A stretch of 8,889 nt of DNA from an uncultured Planctomycetaceae bacterium (GCA_903885855.1 CAISKG010000423.1:1-8889); one strand, 5' to 3'; positions 1 through 5,839 are shown, counted from the stretch's first letter. Notes: generated from the letters alone by a model not told the origin. Translations and numbers: made by a program.

Positions 1-569
1 AGGGGGGGCTCGCCCGGCGGCGGGAGCGGATCGTCGAGCGCGGCGAATCGGCTCCCGGCGGCCGCTGGCGGCGGTGCGGCGGGGTCGAGCCCCGCGTCGG
101 GCGCCGGCGGCAGGCCGAGCGCGAGGAACGGGTCGGGCTTCGACGACGGCGCCTGCGGGGGGGCGGTGAGCGCCGGCGGATCGACGATGGCGAGAGGCTC
201 CGCCGCCGCGGTGGCGACGTGCACGTCGGGCCCGGTGCCGACCGGGGGACGCGGCACGAAGAGCTTCATCGACAGCACCCCCGCGAAGGCCCCGGCGAGC
301 GTGCCGAGCAGCCCCAGGAGCATCGTCTTCTCCCGGCGCCCGCCGCGGCGGGCCGCGGGACGGGGAGCGGCGTCGGCCCCGGCCGGCGCCGGAGCGGTGG
401 CCGGCGGGGGAGCGGGAGCGGCGGCACCTGCGGCGGCGCTCGCCGCGCGCGCCGGCCGGGCGTGGGCCTCGAGCGCCGGCGGCAGGGTGATCCCCTTCTC
501 CTCCAGGACGCTCGCCAGACGGGCGTCGAGATCGTCTTCGTAGGCGTCGTCGGCTTCGGGGGAGGTCAT
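1..569 (-). CDS. Bitopic membrane protein, Ala/Pro-rich, partial (3' end outside window)
   Basis: I do not recognise the family. The visible 189 residues start at ATG 569, with a GGAG ribosome site seven bases upstream (577-580), and the frame stays open to the window edge. The order is: an acidic N-terminus (residues 1-25), an Ala/Pro-rich linker (about 35-75), a basic patch RRGGRREK (74-81), one hydrophobic segment (about 83-105) and a proline-rich tail. The basic patch before the membrane segment predicts the N-terminus in the cytoplasm and the tail outside (positive-inside rule). The gene follows rsmH on the same strand, the place that ftsL holds in many division clusters. The short cytoplasmic part and single pass agree with that position, but the proline-rich tail is not the coiled coil expected of FtsL. 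A C-terminal domain may lie beyond the window. The reading frame is well supported; the function is unknown. Confidence 0.75.
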   Translation of the reverse strand, partial: MTSPEADDAYEDDLDARLASVLEEKGITLPPALEAHARPARAASAAAGAAAPAPPPATAPAPAGADAAPRPAARRGGRREKTMLLGLLGTLAGAFAGVLSMKLFVPRPPVGTGPDVHVATAAAEPLAIVDPPALTAPPQAPSSKPDPFLALGLPPAPDAGLDPAAPPPAAAGSRFAALDDPLPPPGEPP

Positions 570-659
570 GCGAAGGCTCCGCGGCAGGGGGATCTCCGAC
601 CCGTCAGGGGCGGGGATTCTGGCGGGGGCGGGCCGTTCGCGGAAGGGGAAAACCCGTGG

Positions 660-691
660 GGAAAAGGCCGGCGCGGGGCCGCGGCGGCCGG
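660..691 (-). terminator. Possible weak intrinsic terminator after rsmH
   Basis: Read on the minus strand just after the rsmH stop, a CCGGC/GCCGG stem (691-687 with 672-668) encloses a smaller GCG/CGC pairing and is followed by CC and TTTT (665-662). The stem is short and interrupted and the T-run is only four bases, so this may be chance in such GC-rich sequence. If it works it would partly separate rsmH from the downstream membrane protein gene. Confidence 0.25.
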
Positions 692-693
692 TG

Positions 694-1590
694 TCAGGCG
701 GCGGGGGGATCGGGGAGGCGCCGCGCGGCGCGGAGCCGCGCCGAGCGGGCCCGGGGATTGCCCGCCACCTCCGCCTCCGACGCCTCCACCGGCGAGCGCG
801 TCAGGCACTCCCACACCTGCGCGTTGCGGAAGGCCTGCTTCACCAGTCGGTCCTCGAGCGAATGGAAGGCGATGACCACCATCCGCCCCCCCTCCGCCAG
901 CCGGCCGGGCACCCGCTCCAGCGCGATGCGGAGGCTCTTGAGCTCCTCGTTGACGGCGATCCGCAGCGCCTGGAAGGAGCGCGTGGCGGGGTGGATGCGC
1001 GGCGGGGGATACTGCCGCGGCACCGCCGCGGTGACGATGGCCGCGAACTGCCGGGCGGTGCGGATCGGCTCCCGCTCGCGCGCCGCGGCCACGCGGCGGG
1101 CGATGCGCCGCGAGTGGCGCTCCTCGCCGTATTCGTAGAGCAGGTCGGCGAGCGTCTCCGGACGCAGCCGGTTCACGAGCCGCCAGGCGGGCTCCCCCTC
1201 GGTGGGATCGAAGCGCAGGTCGAGCGGGCCCTCGGAATCGAAGGAGAAGCCGCGCGTGTCGTCGGCCAGCTGGTCGCTCGACAGGCCGACGTCGAGGAGC
1301 ACGGCGTCGACGCGGTCGATCGCCAGGGCGTCGAGCACCTCGGGGATGTCGCGGTAGTTGGCTTGGGCGAGACGGACCGGCAGTCCGGCGAAGGCGGAGG
1401 CCCCCCGCTCGATCGCGCCGGGATCGCGGTCGATGCCGATCACGAGCCCCGTGGGGCCGACCGCCTCGGCGAGGAGACGCGTGTGGCCGCCGCCGCCGAG
1501 CGTGCCGTCGACGACGCGGTCGCCGGGCCGCAGGGCGAGGAAGGAGAGCGCCTCGGCGGGCATGACGCTGGTGTGGACGGTGCGGGACAT
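694..1590 (-). CDS. rsmH: 16S rRNA (cytosine(1402)-N4)-methyltransferase RsmH (MraW)
   Basis: RsmH uses SAM to methylate N4 of C1402 in the 16S rRNA decoding centre, in the cytoplasm. The 298-residue product is close to the usual length of about 310. It shows the family start HTSVMPAEAL (residues 6-15), the SAM-binding loop GTLGGGGH (29-36), IGIDRDPGAI (51-60), LLDVGLSSDQL (98-108), RGFSF (113-117), GPLDLRFDP (121-129), FQALRIAVNEEL (206-217), FHSLEDRLVK (242-251) and the C-terminal NPRARSARLR (278-287). ATG 1590 places the family start a few residues in; the longer frame up to 1692 would run through the promoter region. The predicted leader is C-rich with no Shine-Dalgarno sequence, so initiation is probably unaided by one. 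In many bacteria this gene opens the dcw division cluster; here it is divergent from queA and followed by an unrelated-looking membrane protein. Confidence 0.96.
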   Translation of the reverse strand: MSRTVHTSVMPAEALSFLALRPGDRVVDGTLGGGGHTRLLAEAVGPTGLVIGIDRDPGAIERGASAFAGLPVRLAQANYRDIPEVLDALAIDRVDAVLLDVGLSSDQLADDTRGFSFDSEGPLDLRFDPTEGEPAWRLVNRLRPETLADLLYEYGEERHSRRIARRVAAAREREPIRTARQFAAIVTAAVPRQYPPPRIHPATRSFQALRIAVNEELKSLRIALERVPGRLAEGGRMVVIAFHSLEDRLVKQAFRNAQVWECLTRSPVEASEAEVAGNPRARSARLRAARRLPDPPAA

Positions 1591-1601
1591 GCGACGGCGG
1601 C

Positions 1602-1632
1602 GGGGCGGGGCAGGGGCGGGGCGGGGCAGGGG
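1602..1632 (+). repeat. Six tandem GGGG runs (G-quadruplex motif) in the divergent promoter
   Basis: Six runs of four G on the plus strand (1602-1605, 1607-1610, 1613-1616, 1618-1621, 1623-1626, 1629-1632) are separated by only C or CA. The 11-base unit GGGGCGGGGCA occurs twice in tandem. Short loops between runs of four G make this a strong candidate for an intramolecular G-quadruplex. The block covers the predicted first transcribed bases of rsmH, where G is on the template strand, and lies upstream of the queA -10 element. The sequence is certain; folding and any regulatory role are inference. Confidence 0.75.
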
Positions 1633-1635
1633 AGC

Positions 1636-1641
1636 GTTGTA
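1636..1641 (-). promoter_or_regulatory. Putative -10 element of rsmH (TACAAC)
   Basis: On the minus strand GCTACAAC runs from 1643 to 1636. It matches the GCTAYNAY pattern found before other genes in this window. Transcription would begin near 1629, giving a C-rich leader of about 39 bases before ATG 1590. No -35 hexamer is recognisable. Confidence 0.45.
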
Positions 1642-1667
1642 GCATGCGCGGCGCCGCCGCGGCGGGC

Positions 1668-1673
1668 TACGAT
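1668..1673 (+). promoter_or_regulatory. Putative -10 element of queA (TACGAT), leaderless spacing
   Basis: The sequence GGGCTACGAT ends at 1673. A normal six-base discriminator puts the transcription start on A1680, the first base of the queA ATG. That spacing is the hallmark of leaderless genes, and no Shine-Dalgarno sequence precedes this ATG. No -35 hexamer is visible at 16-18 bases upstream. Confidence 0.45.
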
Positions 1674-1679
1674 TGGGCG

Positions 1680-2801
1680 ATGAGCGACGCACGGCCCGGC
1701 GACGAATCGGAGCGGACGCGGGAATCCGCCGCGGCGGACGGCGCCGAGCGCACCGACGCCTGGGACTACGCCCTCCCCGACGAGCTGGTCGCCCAGGAGC
1801 CGCTCGCCGACCGCAGCGCGGCGCGGATGCTCGTCGTCACGCGCCGCGACGGAGGGCTCTCCCACCGGCACGTCCGCGACCTCCCGGAGATCCTCCGCCC
1901 CGGCGACCTGCTGGTCGTCAACGAGACGAAGGTCGTGCCGGCGCGGCTCCTCGGCCGGCGCGAGCGCACCGGGGGCCGCTGGGAGGGGCTGTGGCTGGGG
2001 ACCGAGGCGGACGGATCGTGGCGGCTGCTCGCGCAGACGCGCGGGCGGGTGGCCGTCGGCGAGACGATCGTCGTCGTCGATGCGGAGGGGAGGGACGGCC
2101 TGCGCCTCGCCGTCGCCGGCCGTGCGGGCGGGGGGGCATGGCTGATGCGCCCCGATCGCGAGGCTCCCGCCGAGGTGCTCCTCGCGGAGGTGGGGCGCGT
2201 GCCGCTGCCGGGCTACATCCGCGGCGGCACCGCGCGGGCCGCCGACGTCGATCGCTACCAGACCGTCTTCGCGCGCACCCCGGGGTCGGCCGCCGCCCCC
2301 ACCGCCGGGCTGCACTTCACGCCGGCGCTGCTGGCGGCGCTGGCCGCGCGCGGCGTGGAGCGGGCGGCGGTCACGCTGCACGTCGGCGTCGACACCTTCC
2401 GCCCCATCGCGGCGGAGCGCATCGCCGACCATCCCATGCACAGCGAATGGTGCGACTGCCCCGCCGACACGCTGCGCGCGGTGGAGGCCGCGCGGGCGCG
2501 CGGGGGGCGCGTGGTGGCGGTGGGCACGACCGCCGTGCGCACCCTCGAGACCGCCGGCCTCGGCGGGCGCCTCGCGCCCCACGCCGGGCCGACGTCGCTC
2601 TTCATCCGCCCCGGCCACGTCTTCCGCGCGGTCGACTGCATGCTGACGAACTTCCACCTCCCGCGCACCACGCTGGCGGTGCTCGTGGGGACGTTCGCCG
2701 GCCGCGGCCTCGTACGCCGCGCCTACGACGAGGCCATCCGCGAGCGCTACCGCTTCCTGAGCTACGGCGACTGCATGCTGCTCGACGCCTCCGCCGGCTG
2801 A
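1680..2801 (+). CDS. queA: S-adenosylmethionine:tRNA ribosyltransferase-isomerase QueA
   Basis: QueA transfers and rearranges the ribosyl group of SAM onto preQ1 at tRNA position 34, making epoxyqueuosine, the penultimate step of queuosine synthesis. The 373-residue protein contains DYALPDELVAQEPLADR (29-45), LRPGDLLVVNETKVVPARL (72-90), GRVPLPGYI (172-180), DRYQTVFA (191-198), the signature AAPTAGLHFT (205-214), LHVGVDTFRPI (233-243), MHSEW (253-257), VVAVGTTAVRTLE (278-290), NFHLPRTTL (324-332) and YRFLSYGDCMLL (357-368). ATG 1680 already gives about 25 poorly conserved residues before the family start. ATG 1644 is an in-frame alternative with a GGAG nine bases upstream, but it would place both predicted -10 elements at odds with the message. 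No tgt or queG is visible nearby. Confidence 0.96.
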   Translation: MSDARPGDESERTRESAAADGAERTDAWDYALPDELVAQEPLADRSAARMLVVTRRDGGLSHRHVRDLPEILRPGDLLVVNETKVVPARLLGRRERTGGRWEGLWLGTEADGSWRLLAQTRGRVAVGETIVVVDAEGRDGLRLAVAGRAGGGAWLMRPDREAPAEVLLAEVGRVPLPGYIRGGTARAADVDRYQTVFARTPGSAAAPTAGLHFTPALLAALAARGVERAAVTLHVGVDTFRPIAAERIADHPMHSEWCDCPADTLRAVEAARARGGRVVAVGTTAVRTLETAGLGGRLAPHAGPTSLFIRPGHVFRAVDCMLTNFHLPRTTLAVLVGTFAGRGLVRRAYDEAIRERYRFLSYGDCMLLDASAG

Positions 2802-2813
2802 ATCCAGCCTTTT
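2796..2813 (+). terminator. Compact stem-loop with T-tract over the queA stop codon
   Basis: GGCTG (2796-2800) pairs with CAGCC (2805-2809) around the four-base loop AATC, and TTTT follows (2810-2813). The stem includes two bases of the queA TGA stop (2799-2801). A five-pair stem is at the low end for intrinsic termination, so this is possible, not secure. The T-tract also falls where a -35 element for the next gene would lie. Confidence 0.4.
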
Positions 2814-2832
2814 CCCAGGGGCGCCGTCGGGC

Positions 2833-2838
2833 TACCAT
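2833..2838 (+). promoter_or_regulatory. Putative -10 element of the methyltransferase gene (TACCAT)
   Basis: GGGCTACCAT (2829-2838) closely repeats the queA element. Transcription would begin near 2845, giving a leader of about 21 bases containing GGGGAAAA before ATG 2866. TTTTCC at 2810-2815, spaced by 17 bases, is the only -35 candidate and is weak. Confidence 0.45.
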
Positions 2839-2865
2839 CCCGCCCCGCTCCGCCGGGGAAAAGTC

Positions 2866-3825
2866 ATGGCAGATCCCGCCCCGCTCCGACCGGCCGACCC
2901 GCGCCTCGCCGCGCTCGGCCACGTGCTCCGCCCGGGGACGCGTGGCATCGAGATCGGCCCCTACCGCCGGCCGATCGCCCCCAAGGCCGCCGGGCACGAC
3001 ACGCTCGTCGTCGACTGCCACGACCGCGACGAGCTCGTGGCGATGGCGCGGGAGGGGGGCGACGACGAGGCGGCGCTGGCGGTGATCGAGACGGTGGACG
3101 TCGTCGGCGACGCGTCGCGGCTGCTGGATCTGCTGCGCGGGGCGGGCATCGCGGGGGCCTTCGACTGGATCGTCAGCTCCCACAACTTCGAGCACCTCCC
3201 CGACCCGGTGCGTTTCCTCCGCGACTGCCGGGCCTTGCTCGCGCCGGGCGGCGTGCTGGCGATGGTGATCCCCGACAAGCGCTTCTGCCTCGACCGCTTC
3301 CAGCCCGCGGCCACGCTGGCCGGCGTGGTCGAGGCCTGGGAGCGCGGCGGCGACGACGTGTGGGGGGCGTTCCGCCAGCAGGCCTGCAAGGCGCGCCTCG
3401 ACCGCGACGGCGGGCAGGCGATCCTCTGGCCCTCGGCCTGCGACGATCCGCAGCGGCTGCGCTGCCTCGATCCCCGCCCGGCGGTCGCGCGGCTCCGCGA
3501 GGCGCTCGCCGCGGCGGCCCCCGCGGCCTTCCGCGGGCACCGCTGGCGCTTCACGCCCGCCTCGTTCGAGGCGCTCCTCTACGATCTCCGCGTGGTGGGG
3601 CTGGTGGACCTGGGGACCGAGTCGGTGACGACGCTCCCCACGGGCGAGTTCGTGGCGCTGTTGCGCGAGGCGGGCCCCGCCGAGCCCTCCACGGAGGAGG
3701 TGGAGGCGCGCCGCTCGCTGCTCCACCGCCGCGCCGAGGACGACGCGGCGGTCGTCTCCGGCGCCTACCGTCGCCTCGAGGCCGAATTGGCCGCCGCCCG
3801 GGCCGAGATCGCCGCGCGGGGGTGA
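2866..3825 (+). CDS. Class I SAM-dependent methyltransferase (Methyltransf_11-like)
   Basis: This 319-residue protein looks like a soluble Rossmann-fold methyltransferase. GIEIGPYRRPIAP (27-39) occupies the SAM-binding motif I position, FDWIVSSHNFEHLPDP (99-114) is the motif found around strand 4 of many type 11 methyltransferases, and LLAPGGVLAMVIPDKR (124-139) follows as motif VI. HRWRFTPASF (225-234) is a later conserved-looking block. From about residue 276 the protein becomes charged and alanine-rich with heptad-like spacing, consistent with a short C-terminal coiled coil. Related proteins as I recall them often sit in surface-polysaccharide clusters, but no such gene is visible here, so the substrate is unknown. 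The gene has its own putative promoter and appears monocistronic. ATG 2866 is preceded by an A-rich GGGGAAAA at 2855-2862, a weak ribosome site. Confidence 0.85.
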   Translation: MADPAPLRPADPRLAALGHVLRPGTRGIEIGPYRRPIAPKAAGHDTLVVDCHDRDELVAMAREGGDDEAALAVIETVDVVGDASRLLDLLRGAGIAGAFDWIVSSHNFEHLPDPVRFLRDCRALLAPGGVLAMVIPDKRFCLDRFQPAATLAGVVEAWERGGDDVWGAFRQQACKARLDRDGGQAILWPSACDDPQRLRCLDPRPAVARLREALAAAAPAAFRGHRWRFTPASFEALLYDLRVVGLVDLGTESVTTLPTGEFVALLREAGPAEPSTEEVEARRSLLHRRAEDDAAVVSGAYRRLEAELAAARAEIAARG

Positions 3826-3834
3826 CGCCCGCGC
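3814..3834 (+). other. Stem-loop across the methyltransferase stop codon
   Basis: GCGCGGG (3814-3820) pairs perfectly with CCCGCGC (3828-3834) around a seven-base loop that contains the TGA stop (3823-3825). There is no following T-run, so it is not a standard intrinsic terminator. It may protect the 3' end, assist factor-dependent termination, or be chance in GC-rich DNA. Confidence 0.4.
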
Positions 3835-3859
3835 CCGCCCCGCCCGGGGCCCGATCGGC

Positions 3860-3865
3860 TATAAC
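3860..3865 (+). promoter_or_regulatory. Putative -10 element of the NUDIX-desulfurase operon (TATAAC)
   Basis: CGGCTATAAC (3856-3865) fits the recurring pattern and is an isolated A/T patch in a GC-only neighbourhood. Transcription would start near 3872, leaving a leader of about 60 bases that contains a short upstream ORF. No -35 hexamer is seen; the region 17 bases upstream is all C and G. Confidence 0.5.
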
Positions 3866-3896
3866 CCGGTCGTCCGGCATCCGCGCGAGGGCGGTG

Positions 3897-3935
3897 ATGC
3901 GGAGGATTCGGTCGCAGCGGCGGAGGGCGCGATGA
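3897..3935 (+). CDS. Possible 12-codon arginine-rich upstream ORF (leader peptide)
   Basis: ATG 3897 begins the reading frame MRRIRSQRRRAR and stops at TGA 3933-3935, which overlaps the NUDIX start as ATGA. AGGG (3888-3891) lies five bases before this ATG, a usable ribosome site. Seven of twelve residues are arginine, and none uses CGC, the codon most used in the neighbouring genes: the codons are CGG, AGG and CGA. The frame also contains the NUDIX gene's own GGAGG (3922-3926), which partly constrains its sequence. The arrangement suggests translational coupling, or control by arginine or charged tRNA-Arg. Whether it is translated cannot be decided from the sequence alone. Confidence 0.35.
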   Translation: MRRIRSQRRRAR

Positions 3936-4561
3936 AAGAGGTCGGCGAGGAGGAGGTGCTCGTCATCCCCCGGGCGGTGTTCGAGGGGGTGGGGGTGTTC
4001 CAGGGATTCAGCGCCGCCGCCGTCGCCCACCTGCCCCGGCTCCTCGACCCGCGCCACACCTCCTGGCGGCCGCGCGCGGCGGTGGAGGAGGATCCCTCCT
4101 TCAAGCAGCTCATCCCCTATTGCCTCCTCGCCTGGTGCGGCCCCGACGGCGCCCGGCGCTACTTCGCCTACACGCGCGGCGGCGGCGGGGGCGAGGCGCG
4201 GCTCCGCGCCAAGCGGTCGCTGGGCATCGGCGGCCACATCTCCACCCTCGACGGCGCCCATGGCGACGACGCCTCCTACGAGGCCGGCATGCGCCGGGAA
4301 CTCGCCGAGGAGGTGGCGATCGGCGGGCCGTGGGCCGAGCGCTGCGTGGGCCTGATCAACGACGACGCCACGCCCGTGGGGAGCGTCCACCTCGGCGTGG
4401 TGCACCTGCTGGAGCTCGAGCGGCCCGACGTCGCGCCGCGCGAGGCCGAGCTGCTCGACGGCGCCTTCGCCACGCTCGAGGAGCTCCTCGCCGACCGCGA
4501 GCGCTTCGAGACCTGGTCGCAGATCACCCTCGACGCGCTGCGGGCCGGCGCGCTCGCCTGA
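3932..4561 (+). CDS. NUDIX-type hydrolase (MutT-family predicted phosphoesterase, COG4112-like)
   Basis: The 209-residue protein has an N-terminal block EEVLVIPRAVF (7-17) and GVFQGF (21-26), then VEEDPSFKQLIPY (51-63), then the core LGIGGHIS (97-104) and the NUDIX helix RRELAEEVAI (121-130). The catalytic metal-binding REUXEE core is intact (R122, E123, E126, E127). The glycine that normally follows in the box is alanine (A129), and the upstream Gly-x5-Glu part is not canonical (A114 where Glu is expected). NUDIX enzymes cleave a nucleoside diphosphate linked to another group; the substrate here is unknown. The N-terminal features match what I recall of the COG4112 group of predicted phosphoesterases. 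ATG 3932 has GGAGG five bases upstream. The gene sits 16 bases before the cysteine desulfurase, so the two are probably co-transcribed. Confidence 0.85.
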   Translation: MKEVGEEEVLVIPRAVFEGVGVFQGFSAAAVAHLPRLLDPRHTSWRPRAAVEEDPSFKQLIPYCLLAWCGPDGARRYFAYTRGGGGGEARLRAKRSLGIGGHISTLDGAHGDDASYEAGMRRELAEEVAIGGPWAERCVGLINDDATPVGSVHLGVVHLLELERPDVAPREAELLDGAFATLEELLADRERFETWSQITLDALRAGALA

Positions 4562-4577
4562 GCGGGGAGGGCGGCCG

Positions 4578-5810
4578 ATGCCGATCTACCTCGACAACCA
4601 CGCCACCACGCGGCTCGACCCGCGCGTCCTCGAGGCGATGCTCCCCTGGCTCGGCGAGCGCTACGGCAACGCCGGCAGCGCCACCCACGCGCTCGGCCGC
4701 GAGGCCCGCGCGGCGGTGGAGGCGTCGCGCGAGCGCTTCGCGGCGGCGGTGGGCGCCCAGCCGCGCGAGGTGGTCTTCACCTCCGGCGCCACCGAGTCGA
4801 TCAATCTGGCCCTCCAGGGGGCGGCGGCCTGGCAGCGGGGCGGGGCGGGGGGCGGGGCCGCGCGGCGCGTGGTGACGCTCGCCACGGAGCATCCCGCCGT
4901 GCTCGACACCTGCCGGCACCTCGCCCGGCTCGGCCACGAGGTGCTCGAACTGCCGGTCGTGTCGCGCGACGACCCCTCCCGGGCCGGCGCCCTCGACGCC
5001 GCGGTGCTCGCGGAGGCCCTGCGCCCCGACGCGGCGGGCCGCGCGCCGGGGATCGTGTCGGTGCTGGCGGCCCACAACGAGATCGGCGTCGTGCAGGACG
5101 CGCCGGCGATCGCCGACGCGGCCCGTGCCGCCGGGGCGCTGCTCCATCTCGATCTCACGCAGGCCCTGGGAAGGATGCCGGTGGACGTCGCGGCGCTGGG
5201 CTGCGATCTGGCGAGCTTCTCGGCGCACAAGTTCCACGGGCCCAAGGGGGCGGGGGCGCTGGTGGTGCGGCGCGGCAGCCGGCCGGTGCGCCTCGAGGCG
5301 CTGCAGTACGGCGGGGGGCAGGAGCGCGGGCTGCGCGCCGGCACCCACGACGTGCCGGGGATCGTGGGGATGGCGGCGGCCGCCGAGCTGGCCGCGGCGG
5401 GCCTGGCCGCGGAGATGCCGCGCCTCCGCGCCCTGCGCGACCGGCTCTGGCAGGCGCTCGCCGCCGGCATCGGGGGGCTCGTCCTTTCCGGCCCCGCCCT
5501 CGACGCCCGTCTCCCCGACGGCACGCCGCGGCGCCTGGTCAACAATCTCAACGTCCACGTGCCGGGAGTCGACGGGCAGACCCTCCTGGCCACGCTCGAC
5601 GGGGCCGATCTGGCGGTGAGTTCAGGGAGTGCCTGTTCCTCCGAGCAGCCGCGCCCGAGCCACGTCCTCGTCGCGCTGGGGCTCGACGAGGATCAGGCCC
5701 GCGCGAGCCTCCGCTTCGGCCTCTCGCGGTTCACGACCGAGGCGGAGGTCGACGCCGCCGCGCGAATGGTGGCGGAGGGGGCGGCCCGCCTGCGGGCCCT
5801 GGCCGGCTAG
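4578..5810 (+). CDS. Cysteine desulfurase, NifS/IscS type
   Basis: This PLP enzyme removes sulfur from L-cysteine as an enzyme-bound persulfide, giving alanine and feeding Fe-S cluster assembly and tRNA thiolation. The 410-residue length matches IscS/NifS. Visible motifs are YLDNHATT (4-11), FTSGATESINLAL (67-79), the PLP-stacking His in ATEH (H105), HNEIG (166-170), LDLTQALGRMPVDV (191-204; D192 and Q195 contact PLP), the PLP lysine in SFSAHKFHGPKG (K218), RAGTHDVPGIVG (253-264) and the catalytic cysteine in SSGSACSS (C353). A Gly-rich insertion RGGAGGGAARR (87-97) lengthens the loop before H105 by roughly five residues relative to E. coli IscS. GGAGG at 4566-4570 lies seven bases before ATG 4578. 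No iscU, iscR or hscBA is present. The stop is TAG, whereas every other complete gene here uses TGA. NifS and IscS cannot be told apart securely. Confidence 0.95.
   Translation: MPIYLDNHATTRLDPRVLEAMLPWLGERYGNAGSATHALGREARAAVEASRERFAAAVGAQPREVVFTSGATESINLALQGAAAWQRGGAGGGAARRVVTLATEHPAVLDTCRHLARLGHEVLELPVVSRDDPSRAGALDAAVLAEALRPDAAGRAPGIVSVLAAHNEIGVVQDAPAIADAARAAGALLHLDLTQALGRMPVDVAALGCDLASFSAHKFHGPKGAGALVVRRGSRPVRLEALQYGGGQERGLRAGTHDVPGIVGMAAAAELAAAGLAAEMPRLRALRDRLWQALAAGIGGLVLSGPALDARLPDGTPRRLVNNLNVHVPGVDGQTLLATLDGADLAVSSGSACSSEQPRPSHVLVALGLDEDQARASLRFGLSRFTTEAEVDAAARMVAEGAARLRALAG
4837..4857 (+). repeat. G-tetrad motif inside the desulfurase coding sequence
   Basis: Four G-runs (4837-4840, 4842-4845, 4847-4852, 4854-4857) are separated by single C bases. 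They lie on the coding strand, so the mRNA itself could fold into a quadruplex. The segment encodes the Gly-rich loop at residues 87-94. Confidence 0.6.
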
Positions 5811-5816
5811 CCGGCC
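5801..5816. repeat. Perfect 16-base palindrome over the desulfurase stop codon
   Basis: GGCCGGCTAGCCGGCC is fully self-complementary and contains the TAG stop (5808-5810). As RNA it gives a six-pair stem with a CTAG loop. A second hairpin, GGCCCG/CGGGCC with a CCTG loop (5783-5798), lies immediately upstream, inside the last codons. CTAG is a generally rare tetranucleotide in bacterial genomes. No T-run follows. It could be a 3'-end stabilising structure or a protein-binding site. Confidence 0.6.
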
Positions 5817-5839
5817 GACGCCCGGGCTCCACGCGGCTC

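Noticed and set aside
616..621. CAGAAT on the minus strand as a -10 element for the membrane protein gene
   Set aside because: It lacks the GCTA lead-in of the other elements and no -35 is present; it is too weak to list.
219..875. Long plus-strand open frames opposite the membrane protein gene and rsmH (also 568-1683)
   Set aside because: They are antisense shadows typical of GC-rich DNA, with Arg/Gly/Ala-rich low-complexity products and no recognisable motif. The minus-strand genes have clear family motifs or a ribosome site.
1644..1679. ATG 1644 as the queA start, with a GGAG nine bases upstream
   Set aside because: The extra residues are not part of the conserved QueA start and would be encoded across both predicted -10 elements. 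Kept as an alternative, not preferred.
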